Of a stretch of 64,000 bases of DNA, positions 25,956 through 33,888 are shown piece after piece (within the stretch, counting starts at the first letter, position 1; each line of letters starts with the position of its first letter). Below the pieces are notes generated by a model, which had not been told where the DNA came from, did not search any database, and saw nothing but the letters and a program-made list of their open reading frames with translations. A program made the translations under genes and the position numbers. Origin of the DNA: Xenorhabdus yunnanensis (GTDB taxonomy: Bacteria > Pseudomonadota > Gammaproteobacteria > Enterobacterales > Enterobacteriaceae); contig NZ_JAQRFI010000003.1 of NCBI RefSeq assembly GCF_028598805.1, positions 110,055 through 174,054 of the forward strand. The letters are read 5' to 3'.

Positions 25956-28321
25956 GTACCAAATATTTTGCGTTACTGACACAGTTAGGCGCAGATAAGT
26001 TGGCAAATGCTGCGGCATTGGGGACTAAAATCGAAATTACCCATATGGCCGTCGGTGATGGTGGTGGCAAGTTGCCGACCCCGGACACCAAACAAACCAA
26101 ACTGATTAATGAAAAACGTCGTGCGGCGATTAACACGCTGAGTATTGATCCTAAAAATACCAACCAGATCATTGCAGAGCAGGTTATCCCTGAAAGCGAA
26201 GGCGGCTGGTGGATCCGTGAAATCGGCCTGTTTGATAAAGACGGTATTCTGATTGCAGTAGGTAACTGCGCAGAAACTTACAAACCTCAATTGCAGGAAG
26301 GTTCCGGCCGTACCCAGACTATTCGCATGATTCTGATTGTCAGCAGCGCTAACGCGGTGACATTGAAAGTTGATCCGTCAGTGGTTCTGGCGACTCGTGA
26401 ATATGTGGATGGTTCTATCCAGAAACATGCGAACAGCCGTAACCACCCTGATGCAACGCTGAAAGAGAAGGGATTTGTCATCCTGAGCAGCGCAGTGGAC
26501 AGCAATAGCGAAACTCATGCAGCAACACCGAAAGCGGTGAAAGCGGCTTATGACTTTGCGAATGCGGCGAATAATAATGCTAATGGCCGAGTTCCGGCTG
26601 GGCGTAAGGTGAATGGCAAGGCGTTGTCGGCGGATATTTCGCTGAACGCGGCAGATGTTGGTGCATATAACAAGCAAGAAACCGACACTCGTGTTAAAGA
26701 AGCTAAGGATGCAGCCAAGGCAGCGAATGATAATGCCAATACTCGTGTACCTTCTACTCGTAAGGTAAATGGAAAAGTTCTGTCGGCGGATATTTCGCTG
26801 AATTCGGGTGATGTTGGCGCATATGCTAAGGGTGAGACAGATGCCAAGGTAAATGAAGCTATAAAACGGGCAGATGCGGCGAATAATAATGCCAATGGAC
26901 GAGTGCCGTCAGGACGTAAAGTGAATGGCAAGGCGCTGTCGGCGGATATTTCACTGAACGCGGCAGATGTTGGTGCATATAGCAAGCAAGAAACCGATAC
27001 TCGTGTTAAAGAAGCTAAAGATGCAGCCAAGGCAGCGAATGATAATGCCAATACCCGTTTAGAAAAAAACAAAAATGGTGCGGATATTCCAAATAAAAGC
27101 GAGTTTGTGAAAAACCTCGGTTTAGCGGAAACCCGAAACCAAGCCCAGAATGCGTTGCCACGCAGTGGGGGCGAAGTCACCGGTGATATCACGATTTCTA
27201 CTGACAGTGAGATATCTTGGCGCAGAAATACAGATATGGCCGCAATTGGTTTTAAAAACACCGGAGATGGTGATACTGACTCCTACATGTGGTTTAAAAC
27301 AGCAGATAATGGTAACGAGTATTTCAAATGGCAGCATAGCCTCTCTGGGGGAGGAACCAATGAGTGGATGAGCCTGAAATCGGATAACCTCCGGGTTAGA
27401 GGGCATCAGGTTTATCATGAAGGGTATAAACCAACGGCTGCGATTATTGGTGCTTATACTAAATCAGAAGCTGATAACAAGTATCATCCAAAAGGAAATT
27501 ATGCCAGTGCTGCTTCTCAAACTTTCACAGGTGAAGTGAGAGCACCAAGTATCATCACTGGAGCAGGAAATAACCTGAGTTACTTTTTTCAAAGAAATGG
27601 TGTTTGGATATGGACAGTTCAACAAAATGGCGCATGGAGAGGTGAAATTGAACACCCTGGTAGAGGTGGTGTATTTGCCCTGCAAGGAGACAGTTATACA
27701 AAATCTGAATCTGATAATCGTTTTATTCGCTTAAACACGGGCACTAAAACATCAGGATATATTTTATCCAAAGCAGCTAATCTTTATGACGATCCTAGTT
27801 CACGCAATCTAGGTCGATCAGGTTTTTTAAGGCCAAATGGTATAGATAACCTTGGTGGGTTAGCCATTCATGTTGCTCATCCTTCTGTAGAGGGACCACA
27901 GCATGCCAGAGGCATTTCATTTAGCTATGGAAGTAATTCGGATAGTTTTGGTATATCTACATATGCTTTTGATAAGGATGGAAAATTCCGAGGGCAAAAG
28001 AAAATATTAACAGAAGATGATCTTACATCCATCAGAAGCACCGCTAAAAAAGAACCTAATGGTTGGTGGAAGTGTGGCGATACAGGAATAATTCATCAAT
28101 GGGGATATATTCCAGAAAATACACCAAATGGAGTAGTAACTGTAACATTTCCAATCGCTTTTCCTAACTCTTGTACTTCTTTTTCTGCAACCTCTATTAG
28201 TAACAGAACGGGAGATTGGGGTATGACACCTCGTATTAGGAAAAAATTAACTAATACTCATGTTGAAATTTATAGAGGAAATCAGGAAAAAGTATTTGTT
28301 TGGTTTTCAGTAGGATATTAA
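25952..28321 (+). CDS. Tail fibre protein H (expressed allele)
   Basis: Receptor-binding fibre of 789 aa. The N-terminal baseplate-attachment domain (KYFALLTQLGADKLANAAAL, residues 4-23) is conserved. The shaft has repeats built on RKVNGKALSADISLNAADVG separated by helical linkers (ETDTRVKEAKDAAKAANDNA). The C-terminal part from residue about 387 lies inside an invertible segment, so the receptor-binding end can be exchanged. The last region, YSKSESDNRFIRL-type text followed by a distinct tip, sets host range in such phages and tailocins. Confidence 0.93.
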   Translation: MSTKYFALLTQLGADKLANAAALGTKIEITHMAVGDGGGKLPTPDTKQTKLINEKRRAAINTLSIDPKNTNQIIAEQVIPESEGGWWIREIGLFDKDGILIAVGNCAETYKPQLQEGSGRTQTIRMILIVSSANAVTLKVDPSVVLATREYVDGSIQKHANSRNHPDATLKEKGFVILSSAVDSNSETHAATPKAVKAAYDFANAANNNANGRVPAGRKVNGKALSADISLNAADVGAYNKQETDTRVKEAKDAAKAANDNANTRVPSTRKVNGKVLSADISLNSGDVGAYAKGETDAKVNEAIKRADAANNNANGRVPSGRKVNGKALSADISLNAADVGAYSKQETDTRVKEAKDAAKAANDNANTRLEKNKNGADIPNKSEFVKNLGLAETRNQAQNALPRSGGEVTGDITISTDSEISWRRNTDMAAIGFKNTGDGDTDSYMWFKTADNGNEYFKWQHSLSGGGTNEWMSLKSDNLRVRGHQVYHEGYKPTAAIIGAYTKSEADNKYHPKGNYASAASQTFTGEVRAPSIITGAGNNLSYFFQRNGVWIWTVQQNGAWRGEIEHPGRGGVFALQGDSYTKSESDNRFIRLNTGTKTSGYILSKAANLYDDPSSRNLGRSGFLRPNGIDNLGGLAIHVAHPSVEGPQHARGISFSYGSNSDSFGISTYAFDKDGKFRGQKKILTEDDLTSIRSTAKKEPNGWWKCGDTGIIHQWGYIPENTPNGVVTVTFPIAFPNSCTSFSATSISNRTGDWGMTPRIRKKLTNTHVEIYRGNQEKVFVWFSVGY
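27111..27154 (+). repeat. Left inverted repeat of the fibre switch with gix-like crossover site
   Basis: A 44-bp sequence within H identical to the complement of 30530-30573. It contains AAAACCTCGGTTTAGCGGAA, which on the other strand reads TTCCGCTAAACCGAGGTTTT, close to the 26-bp gix/cix sites of Gin/Cin serine invertases as I recall them (AAACC-GA-GGTTT core). Confidence 0.92.
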
Positions 28322-28323
28322 TT

Positions 28324-28746
28324 ATGTATTTATACAGTGCTAAAAAAAATTCTTTTTACCCTATTATATTAAAACAGAATTATATCGATTCGGGTACATG
28401 GCCAGATGATGGTATTAATGTTAGTAATGATGTTTATTCAGAATTTGTAGGCAATATACCTCCTGAAGGTAAAGTACGTATTGCTGGCGATGATGGCTTA
28501 CCAGTATGGGAAGATATCCCTCCTCCAACTCAAGAGGAACTGTGTCGGCATGCAGAAGTAAAAAAAAGAAAATTAATGGAATATGCCAAAGATATTATTT
28601 CACCTCTTCAGGACGCTGTTGATCTAGGTATTAATACAAATGTGGAAAAATTTGCGTTAATTGAATGGAGAAAATATAGGGTAATACTTAATCGAATTGA
28701 TTGTAATGTTGCACCAGATATAGAATGGCCTGTACAGCCAGAATAA
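28324..28746 (+). CDS. Tail fibre assembly chaperone (Tfa), expressed allele
   Basis: Tfa proteins aid folding of the fibre tip encoded just upstream. ATG 28324 is 2 bases after the H stop; the frame opens at 28300 but that start overlaps H. The protein (140 aa) has YSAKKNSFYPIILKQNYIDS and a C-terminal IEWRKYRVILNRID followed by WPVQPE, the standard Tfa ending. It is inside the invertible segment, paired with the H tip. Confidence 0.87.
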   Translation: MYLYSAKKNSFYPIILKQNYIDSGTWPDDGINVSNDVYSEFVGNIPPEGKVRIAGDDGLPVWEDIPPPTQEELCRHAEVKKRKLMEYAKDIISPLQDAVDLGINTNVEKFALIEWRKYRVILNRIDCNVAPDIEWPVQPE

Positions 28747-28749
28747 TGA

Positions 28750-28774
28750 CAGGGGCATAGTGCCCCTGTTTTTT
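28750..28774. terminator. Bidirectional terminator between the two fibre modules
   Basis: CAGGGGCA, loop TAG, TGCCCCTG then TTTTTT. It separates the two convergent Tfa genes and can stop transcription from either side, so it works in both orientations of the segment. Confidence 0.85.
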
Positions 28775-29390
28775 ATTCTGGTTTTTGGGGCCAGTCAATT
28801 TTTTTAATTTCTGAAACATCCATATCAATCAATTTAACACTATAGATTTCCCAATTGTTTAATAAAATAATTTCGTCCTCAGATATCATATTTAACCGTT
28901 TTTTTCTTCCTAACTGAATAATTATTTGTTCAGCTTCATGTAATAATGACTGCTTTTGACTTTCCAATTTTTGTAAGTCATATTTTTTCTGTGCAATAAC
29001 ATCTGTTACCCATTGTTCACCGTTCCATTTATCGAATGATGTTTTAGGCTCTAGCAAGGTTAATTCAGAAGGTAATTCTCCCATTGATTGTATTTTCTGA
29101 GATTGCTGAGTTTTAATGTGATAGGCAACTTTTCCACGAAAATCAGGTACATTAACCCATGATTTTTCATCAATACTGCGACAAACAGCTATATCAGACG
29201 CATCAGGTAATTCAGGAGCATCTAAATAAGCTCCTGCAGATAAACCAACACCAATAACAGTGCGTTCCATATCTGCACAAATATATTCACTGGTTTCGGT
29301 ATTAGCTCGATAAACCATAATCCAGCCATTAGACGTTGCAAAACCATTTTCATCAAATTTTGGTATTTTAATATCTGTTGTATATTTCAT
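28773..29390 (-). CDS. Tail fibre assembly chaperone, silent allele
   Basis: Second Tfa-family gene in opposite orientation, 205 aa, longer than the active one. The N-terminal FDENGFATSNGWIMVYRA and VIGVGLSAGAYLDAPELP are typical of long Tfa proteins; the C-terminus KLIDMDVSEIKKIDWPQKPE parallels the first copy. It is expressed only if the segment inverts, since no promoter is obvious within. Confidence 0.85.
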   Translation of the reverse strand: MKYTTDIKIPKFDENGFATSNGWIMVYRANTETSEYICADMERTVIGVGLSAGAYLDAPELPDASDIAVCRSIDEKSWVNVPDFRGKVAYHIKTQQSQKIQSMGELPSELTLLEPKTSFDKWNGEQWVTDVIAQKKYDLQKLESQKQSLLHEAEQIIIQLGRKKRLNMISEDEIILLNNWEIYSVKLIDMDVSEIKKIDWPQKPE

Positions 29391-30573
29391 TATGCTGCTC
29401 TCACTATATATAAAAATGCAATGTTACGGGGACGAGCTGATACATAAGCCCACCAGTCATAGCGGTTTTCTATACCATCTCGGTTCCAAGATATCCATTT
29501 CTTTCCTTTAATACTTGCCCATTGTGCATCAGTCATAGGATCACCAAATACAACAGCAGGAGAGCCAACAGAGCTAATATCCCCTGTATTGTTATCATCT
29601 AAGCCTGAAATTATGGTTCCTTCTTGGTGTGTTAATATTTTCCTGCTTGGATCTGCTCCCCGCCCATCGTCCAGCCCACGAATAAATTCCCCGCGCAAGT
29701 CTGGTAATTTTCCTGATGGATAGGCTAAACTTAATTTAGGATAAGTTGATTTATTAAAAGATTGCCCATTACAAACCAAATAACCAGAAGGTGGATTAGC
29801 CTGTGACCATGGCAAAGGAGTACCAACAGGAATACTTGTCAATGAGCTGATATCATCTTCTGTTAAGATTCTTCTATGTCCTTTAAAATTACCTTTTTCA
29901 TCAAAAGCATATGTTGATATCCCAAATTTATCCCAATCACTTCCATAATTAAAAGAAATCCCTCTAGCATGTTGAGCACCCTGTGCCTGAGGATGAGCTA
30001 CATGAATGGCTAATGCGCCAAGTTTCTCTAATCCTTCATTAGGCCTTAAAAAACCTGATAGTCCTAAATTACGTGAGCCAGCATCATCAAAGTAATTAAC
30101 AGTCTTAGATAAAATATATCCTGATGTTTTAGTATTCGTATTTAAACGAATAAAACGATTATCTGACTCAGTTTTAGAATAAGCACCAACATCCGTTGCA
30201 GAAGGTTTATTTTTAGTGGTATAAAACTCTGTCCACGGCTCTTCAAATCCATATCTATCTCTAGCTGAACGATAAGCAATGCCATTGTTCCGATACATAG
30301 TCTTTAATTGTAAAGCTGGGGTACTACCAGCATCCACATTAAAATGTATGACAAGTTGGGAGTCTCCATTTCTTTGGGCAATATAAGAACCTGATGCTGC
30401 ATCCCACGGTACGCCGTTTTCTCCTTGAACAATAGCTGTAGCCCCCCTAGAGAATGCCCCAACATCCCCTGAACTCAATGTGACATCATTCGCCAGCGAT
30501 TTCCCATTCACCTTCCTACTATTTGGCACCGCATTCTGGGCTTGGTTTCGGGTTTCCGCTAAACCGAGGTTTT
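29390..30573 (-). CDS. Silent alternative C-terminal end of the tail fibre
   Basis: Open frame on the minus strand without its own start, running from the inverted repeat at 30573. Its first codons (NLGLAETRNQAQNA) repeat those of H at 27114-27155, then it diverges (VPNSRKVNGKSLANDVTLSS). Inversion would fuse it in frame to the H N-terminus. The C-terminus includes PVGTPLPWSQANPPSGYLVC and the collar-like PDLRGEFIRGLDDGRG, a phage tail-collar domain absent from the expressed end. A GTG at 30529 could be misread as a start. Confidence 0.88.
30530..30573 (-). repeat. Right inverted repeat of the fibre switch
   Basis: Exact inverted copy of 27111-27154, ending at TTTT 30570-30573 where homology stops. 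The crossover core AAACCGAGGTTT is at 30561-30572. Confidence 0.92.
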
Positions 30574-30743
30574 ATAGAACACTATGTGAATACATGATAA
30601 GACTGATAACAGTAGATGAAAAGCAATAACCAAAAAAGTAATAAGCAAAAACATCCACATTTTATAGTTCAATTAATACCCAACATCCCAATTTATAGAA
30701 ACACTATACAAAAAGAACAAAATACAAACAAAAATCGCCTGTT

Positions 30744-30803
30744 TTTAGTACATTTATTTCACCTTACATAATGCATGAGTGAAAAACCTTCATATGTACT
30801 AAA
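30744..30803. promoter_or_regulatory. Inverted repeat upstream of dinJ-yafQ
   Basis: TTTAGTACAT at 30744 and its complement ATGTACTAAA at 30794 are 40 bases apart, upstream of the antitoxin start at 30892. It may be an operator for autoregulation by the antitoxin complex; evidence is positional only. Confidence 0.4.
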
Positions 30804-30891
30804 TCCAGAAATAGCACGTTTTTTAGTCTTGTTATGTGACTACAGTAGGACTACAATCAATAGCTGTTATGTAAAGAAAGAGGGGATTTTT

Positions 30892-31173
30892 ATGGCTAAT
30901 GAAACTTATGTCAGGGCGAAAATTGACCCTAAAACTAAAGAACTTGCAACCATTGCACTCCAATCTATGGGGTTGACAGTAAGCGATGCTATTCGCATGT
31001 TGATGGTACAGGTAGCGGAAAAAAATACACTACCCTTTAAAGTGAAAGGTACTCATTACCGGAATGCTTCTCGCACAAAAGCTGCTATTAAACAGCTTGA
31101 AAGCGGGAAGGGTAAAACGTTTGATAGTGTTTCTGCTTTCATGGATGATCTGAACAATGATGAGGAAGATTAG
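30892..31173 (+). CDS. dinJ: Antitoxin DinJ/RelB family
   Basis: Ribbon-helix-helix antitoxin of 93 aa that neutralises YafQ-type toxins and represses its own operon. The start at ATG 30892 has GAGGGG upstream; the frame extends to 30775 but without a good site. ETYVRAKIDPKTKELATIAL and GLTVSDAIRMLMVQVA form the DNA-binding fold; the C-terminal half is the toxin-binding tail. It overlaps the toxin gene by 17 bases. The pair sits between the fibre segment and the sheath operon. Confidence 0.87.
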   Translation: MANETYVRAKIDPKTKELATIALQSMGLTVSDAIRMLMVQVAEKNTLPFKVKGTHYRNASRTKAAIKQLESGKGKTFDSVSAFMDDLNNDEED

Positions 31174-31438
31174 TCGTTCTTCTGAGTTCAAGAAGGACTA
31201 TAAGCGCGTGAAGAAAGGTAAATATCGCGCAACTATCGATGAAAGTTTAGTTGAAATACTGGATATACTGGTAAACGATAAACCAATCCCGCCAAGATAC
31301 GTCGATCATCCACTAAAAGGGAACTGGCGGGGTTTCCGGGATTGTCATCTTCACCCAGATTTACTGCTGATTTACAAAAAAGTTGGTAATGCCATTTTGG
31401 AGCTTGCCCGATTAGGCTCCCACAGCGAGTTATTCTGA
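31157..31438 (+). CDS. yafQ: YafQ-family mRNA endonuclease toxin
   Basis: RelE-superfamily ribosome-dependent mRNase. The 93-aa protein keeps the catalytic histidines and Asp of YafQ: His in YVDHPLKGNWRGFRD, the DCHLHPDLLLIYK block and GSHSELF at the C-terminus. Overlap with dinJ indicates coupled translation. It should stabilise this locus as an addiction module or act in stress. Confidence 0.88.
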   Translation: MMRKISRSSEFKKDYKRVKKGKYRATIDESLVEILDILVNDKPIPPRYVDHPLKGNWRGFRDCHLHPDLLLIYKKVGNAILELARLGSHSELF

Positions 31439-31453
31439 TAACTCCTGAGTAAA

Positions 31454-31477
31454 CCGTCCGTTGGGGCGGATTTTTTT
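31454..31477 (+). terminator. Terminator after yafQ
   Basis: CCGTCC, short loop, GGGCGG followed by A and seven T. Isolates the toxin-antitoxin operon from the sheath operon. Confidence 0.82.
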
Positions 31478-31537
31478 ATCTGCTGGACACCTAAAAACTC
31501 AACCAACTGATTTAAAACAAAAATATCTCAACCAATT

Positions 31538-31555
31538 TGTACCTCCCACCACACA
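31538..31555 (+). promoter_or_regulatory. Ogr/Delta-type late activator site before the sheath operon
   Basis: TGT at 31538 and ACA at 31553 separated by 12 bases, about 73 bases before the FI start. Third instance of the same pattern, each in front of a late operon. Confidence 0.65.
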
Positions 31556-31627
31556 CCCCTAACCGCATGATTTAAAAGTCTTAATCTGCCAATATATGCC
31601 CACACCTTAACAGGAGAACCGCTAATT

Positions 31628-32800
31628 ATGGCACAAGACTATCATCACGGCGTCCGTGTACAGGAAATCAATGAAGGTACTCGTACCATCACTACCGTTA
31701 GCACCGCTATCGTGGGTATGGTTTGTACTGCACCTGACGCAGACGAAAAAACATTTCCATTAAACACCCCAGTTCTGCTTACTGACGTTATGAGCGCCAG
31801 TGGCAAGGCAGGGAATAAAGGGACTTTGTCCGCATCACTGAAAGCAATCGCTGCTCAGGCTCAGCCTGTCACTGTGGTTGTACGTGTTGCCGAGGGCGAG
31901 TCTGAAGAAGCAACCATTTCTAACATCATCGGTGGTGTCACTGATGCAGGTAAGAAAACCGGTATGCAGGCACTGTTGGCGGCGCAAAGCCAGCTCGGTG
32001 TTAAGCCTCGTATTTTGGGTGTTCCGGGTCTGGATTCAAAAGCTGTTGCTGTTGAGCTGGCCAGCGTTGCCCAGAAACTGAAAGCAATTGCTTATATCAG
32101 CGCTTATGGTTGCAAAAATATCTCTGAAGTGATCAAGTATCGCGACAACTTCAATCAGCGTGAGCTGATGCTGATTTGGCCAGATTTCTTGAGTTGGGAT
32201 ACTGTTACCAATAGCGAAGCTATCGCTTATGCGACTGCTCGTGCTCTGGGCTTGCGCGCCAAGATCGACCAGGAAACTGGCTGGCACAAAACGCTGTCCA
32301 ACGTTGGTGTCAACGGTGTGACTGGTCTGTCCGCTGATGTTTTCTGGGATCTGCAAGATACCGCAACTGACGCTGATCTGCTGAACAAAAGCGGCATTAC
32401 CACGTTGATTCGCAAAAACGGCTTCCGTTTCTGGGGTTCTCGCACTTGTGCTGATGATCCACTGTTCCAGTTTGAAAGCTACACGCGTACCGCTCAGGTT
32501 CTGGCTGACACCATGGCTGAATCACACATGTGGGCTATTGATAAACCGCTGACTCCATCACTGGTGCGCGACATTATCGAAGGTATCAATGCCAAGTTCC
32601 GCGAATTGAAAGCTGGTGGCTACATCATTGATGGCCGCTGCTGGTATGACGACAAGGCTAATGACAAGGACACCCTGAAAGCCGGCAAACTGACCATCGA
32701 TTACGACTATACACCTGTACCGCCACTGGAAAACATGATGTTGCGCCAGCGCATTACAGATAGTTACCTGATGGATTTCGCGAAAAGTATCAATAAATAA
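31628..32800 (+). CDS. Contractile tail sheath protein FI
   Basis: Forms the outer contractile sheath. 390 aa, near P2 gpFI in size. N-terminal [18 protein letters not shown] is the family start, and the C-terminal [19 protein letters not shown] and [20 protein letters not shown] are conserved. CAGGAGA precedes the ATG. Codon use looks more biased and GC-richer than in the fibre and tape genes, as expected for a highly expressed structural protein. Confidence 0.95.
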   Translation: MAQDYHHGVRVQEINEGTRTITTVSTAIVGMVCTAPDADEKTFPLNTPVLLTDVMSASGKAGNKGTLSASLKAIAAQAQPVTVVVRVAEGESEEATISNIIGGVTDAGKKTGMQALLAAQSQLGVKPRILGVPGLDSKAVAVELASVAQKLKAIAYISAYGCKNISEVIKYRDNFNQRELMLIWPDFLSWDTVTNSEAIAYATARALGLRAKIDQETGWHKTLSNVGVNGVTGLSADVFWDLQDTATDADLLNKSGITTLIRKNGFRFWGSRTCADDPLFQFESYTRTAQVLADTMAESHMWAIDKPLTPSLVRDIIEGINAKFRELKAGGYIIDGRCWYDDKANDKDTLKAGKLTIDYDYTPVPPLENMMLRQRITDSYLMDFAKSINK

Positions 32801-32811
32801 GGGGCTAACTG

Positions 32812-33330
32812 ATGGCATTACCTCGCAAACTGAAATACCTGAACTTGTTCAATGATGGCAACAACTATCAGGGGATCGTGGAAGAACTGACTCTTCCTAA
32901 ATTAAGCCGCAAGCTGGAAGCCTATCGTGGTGCTGGCATGAATGGCAGCGCAATGGTGGATCTGGGTCTGGATGAAGGTGCACTGGATGCTGAATTCACT
33001 CTGGGCGGCGTTGAAGCTCAACTGTACAAACAGTGGGGCATCGCGAAAGCTGATGGCGTCATGCTGCGCTTTGCTGGCTCTTTTGAGCGTGAAGATACCG
33101 GTGACGTAGTTGCGGTTGAAGTCGTGATGCGTGGTCGCTTTCAAGAGTTCGATCACGGCACTTATAAACAAGGCGATAACACCCAGACCAAAATCACCGC
33201 CAAAAACACTTACTTCAAATTGACATGGGATGGCGAAGAACTGATTGAAATCGACACCATCAACATGGTTGAGAAAGTGGGCGGAGAAGATCGTCTGGAG
33301 CAGCATCGCCGCGCTATCGGTCTTTTTTAA
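32812..33330 (+). CDS. Tail tube protein FII
   Basis: Inner tube subunit of the contractile tail, 172 aa like P2 gpFII. MALPRKLKYLNLFNDGNNYQ and the acidic WDGEELIEIDTINM near the C-terminus are typical. It follows the sheath gene by 11 bases in the same operon. Confidence 0.95.
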   Translation: MALPRKLKYLNLFNDGNNYQGIVEELTLPKLSRKLEAYRGAGMNGSAMVDLGLDEGALDAEFTLGGVEAQLYKQWGIAKADGVMLRFAGSFEREDTGDVVAVEVVMRGRFQEFDHGTYKQGDNTQTKITAKNTYFKLTWDGEELIEIDTINMVEKVGGEDRLEQHRRAIGLF

Positions 33331-33436
33331 TCGCTCTTTTTAGCAATTAATATTTTTAAAACTTATTTCCTGTCTCATCAGAGTGTAAAGCCTACCTGCT
33401 GGGACAGGTTTCTAATCGGATAAACAAGGTTGAACC

Positions 33437-33754
33437 ATGACAGAAACACTGAATACTCAAAATGACGATCTGCGCACCATCGAACTGGAAGCACCATTGG
33501 CACGAGGCAACGGCGAAATCACGGAAGTGATGGTACGCAAACCTAACAGTGGCGCGCTGCGCGGTGCACGTTTACAGGCACTGCTGGAAATGGATGTGGA
33601 TTCTATGCTGCTTGTCCTGCCGCGTGTTACCACCCCTGCATTGACCAAAAATGACCTGATAATGATGTCACCTGGTGATCTGATTAATCTCAGTGTGGAG
33701 GTGGTCAATTTTTTGTTGCCGAAGTCGGTCAAGTCCGATTCCCAGAACGATTAA
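33437..33754 (+). CDS. Tail assembly protein E
   Basis: Short product of the tape-measure chaperone gene (105 aa), equivalent to P2 gpE. It contains TIELEAPLARGNGEITEVMV and SPGDLINLSVEVVNFLLPKS. A slippery heptamer T-TTT-TTG at 33709-33715, in the correct frame, allows a longer product (next entry). Confidence 0.9.
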   Translation: MTETLNTQNDDLRTIELEAPLARGNGEITEVMVRKPNSGALRGARLQALLEMDVDSMLLVLPRVTTPALTKNDLIMMSPGDLINLSVEVVNFLLPKSVKSDSQND

Positions 33755-33888
33755 CTGTTGATGAATTGGTGGCAGATATCGCCACCGTTTTTCACTGGTC
33801 ACCGACAGTGACAGATGAAATGTCACTGCCGGAATTATTGGACTGGCGACATCGGGCCATTTTAAGAAGTGGTGCAGAAAATGAGTAA
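33437..33888 (+). CDS. Tail assembly fusion E+E' by -1 frameshift
   Basis: Ribosomes slipping back one base at TTTTTTG (33709-33715) would read on as VAEVGQVRFPERLTVDELVA, then DIATVFHWSPTVTDEMSLPE, and stop at 33886-33888. This is the P2 gpE' domain. The -1 extension overlaps the start of gene T, as in P2. Such programmed frameshifting before the tape-measure gene is widely conserved in tailed phages. Confidence 0.85.

Noticed and set aside
26548..27261. 237-residue minus-strand frame opposite the fibre shaft
   Set aside because: Its repeats mirror the sense-strand fibre repeats, so it is a shadow.
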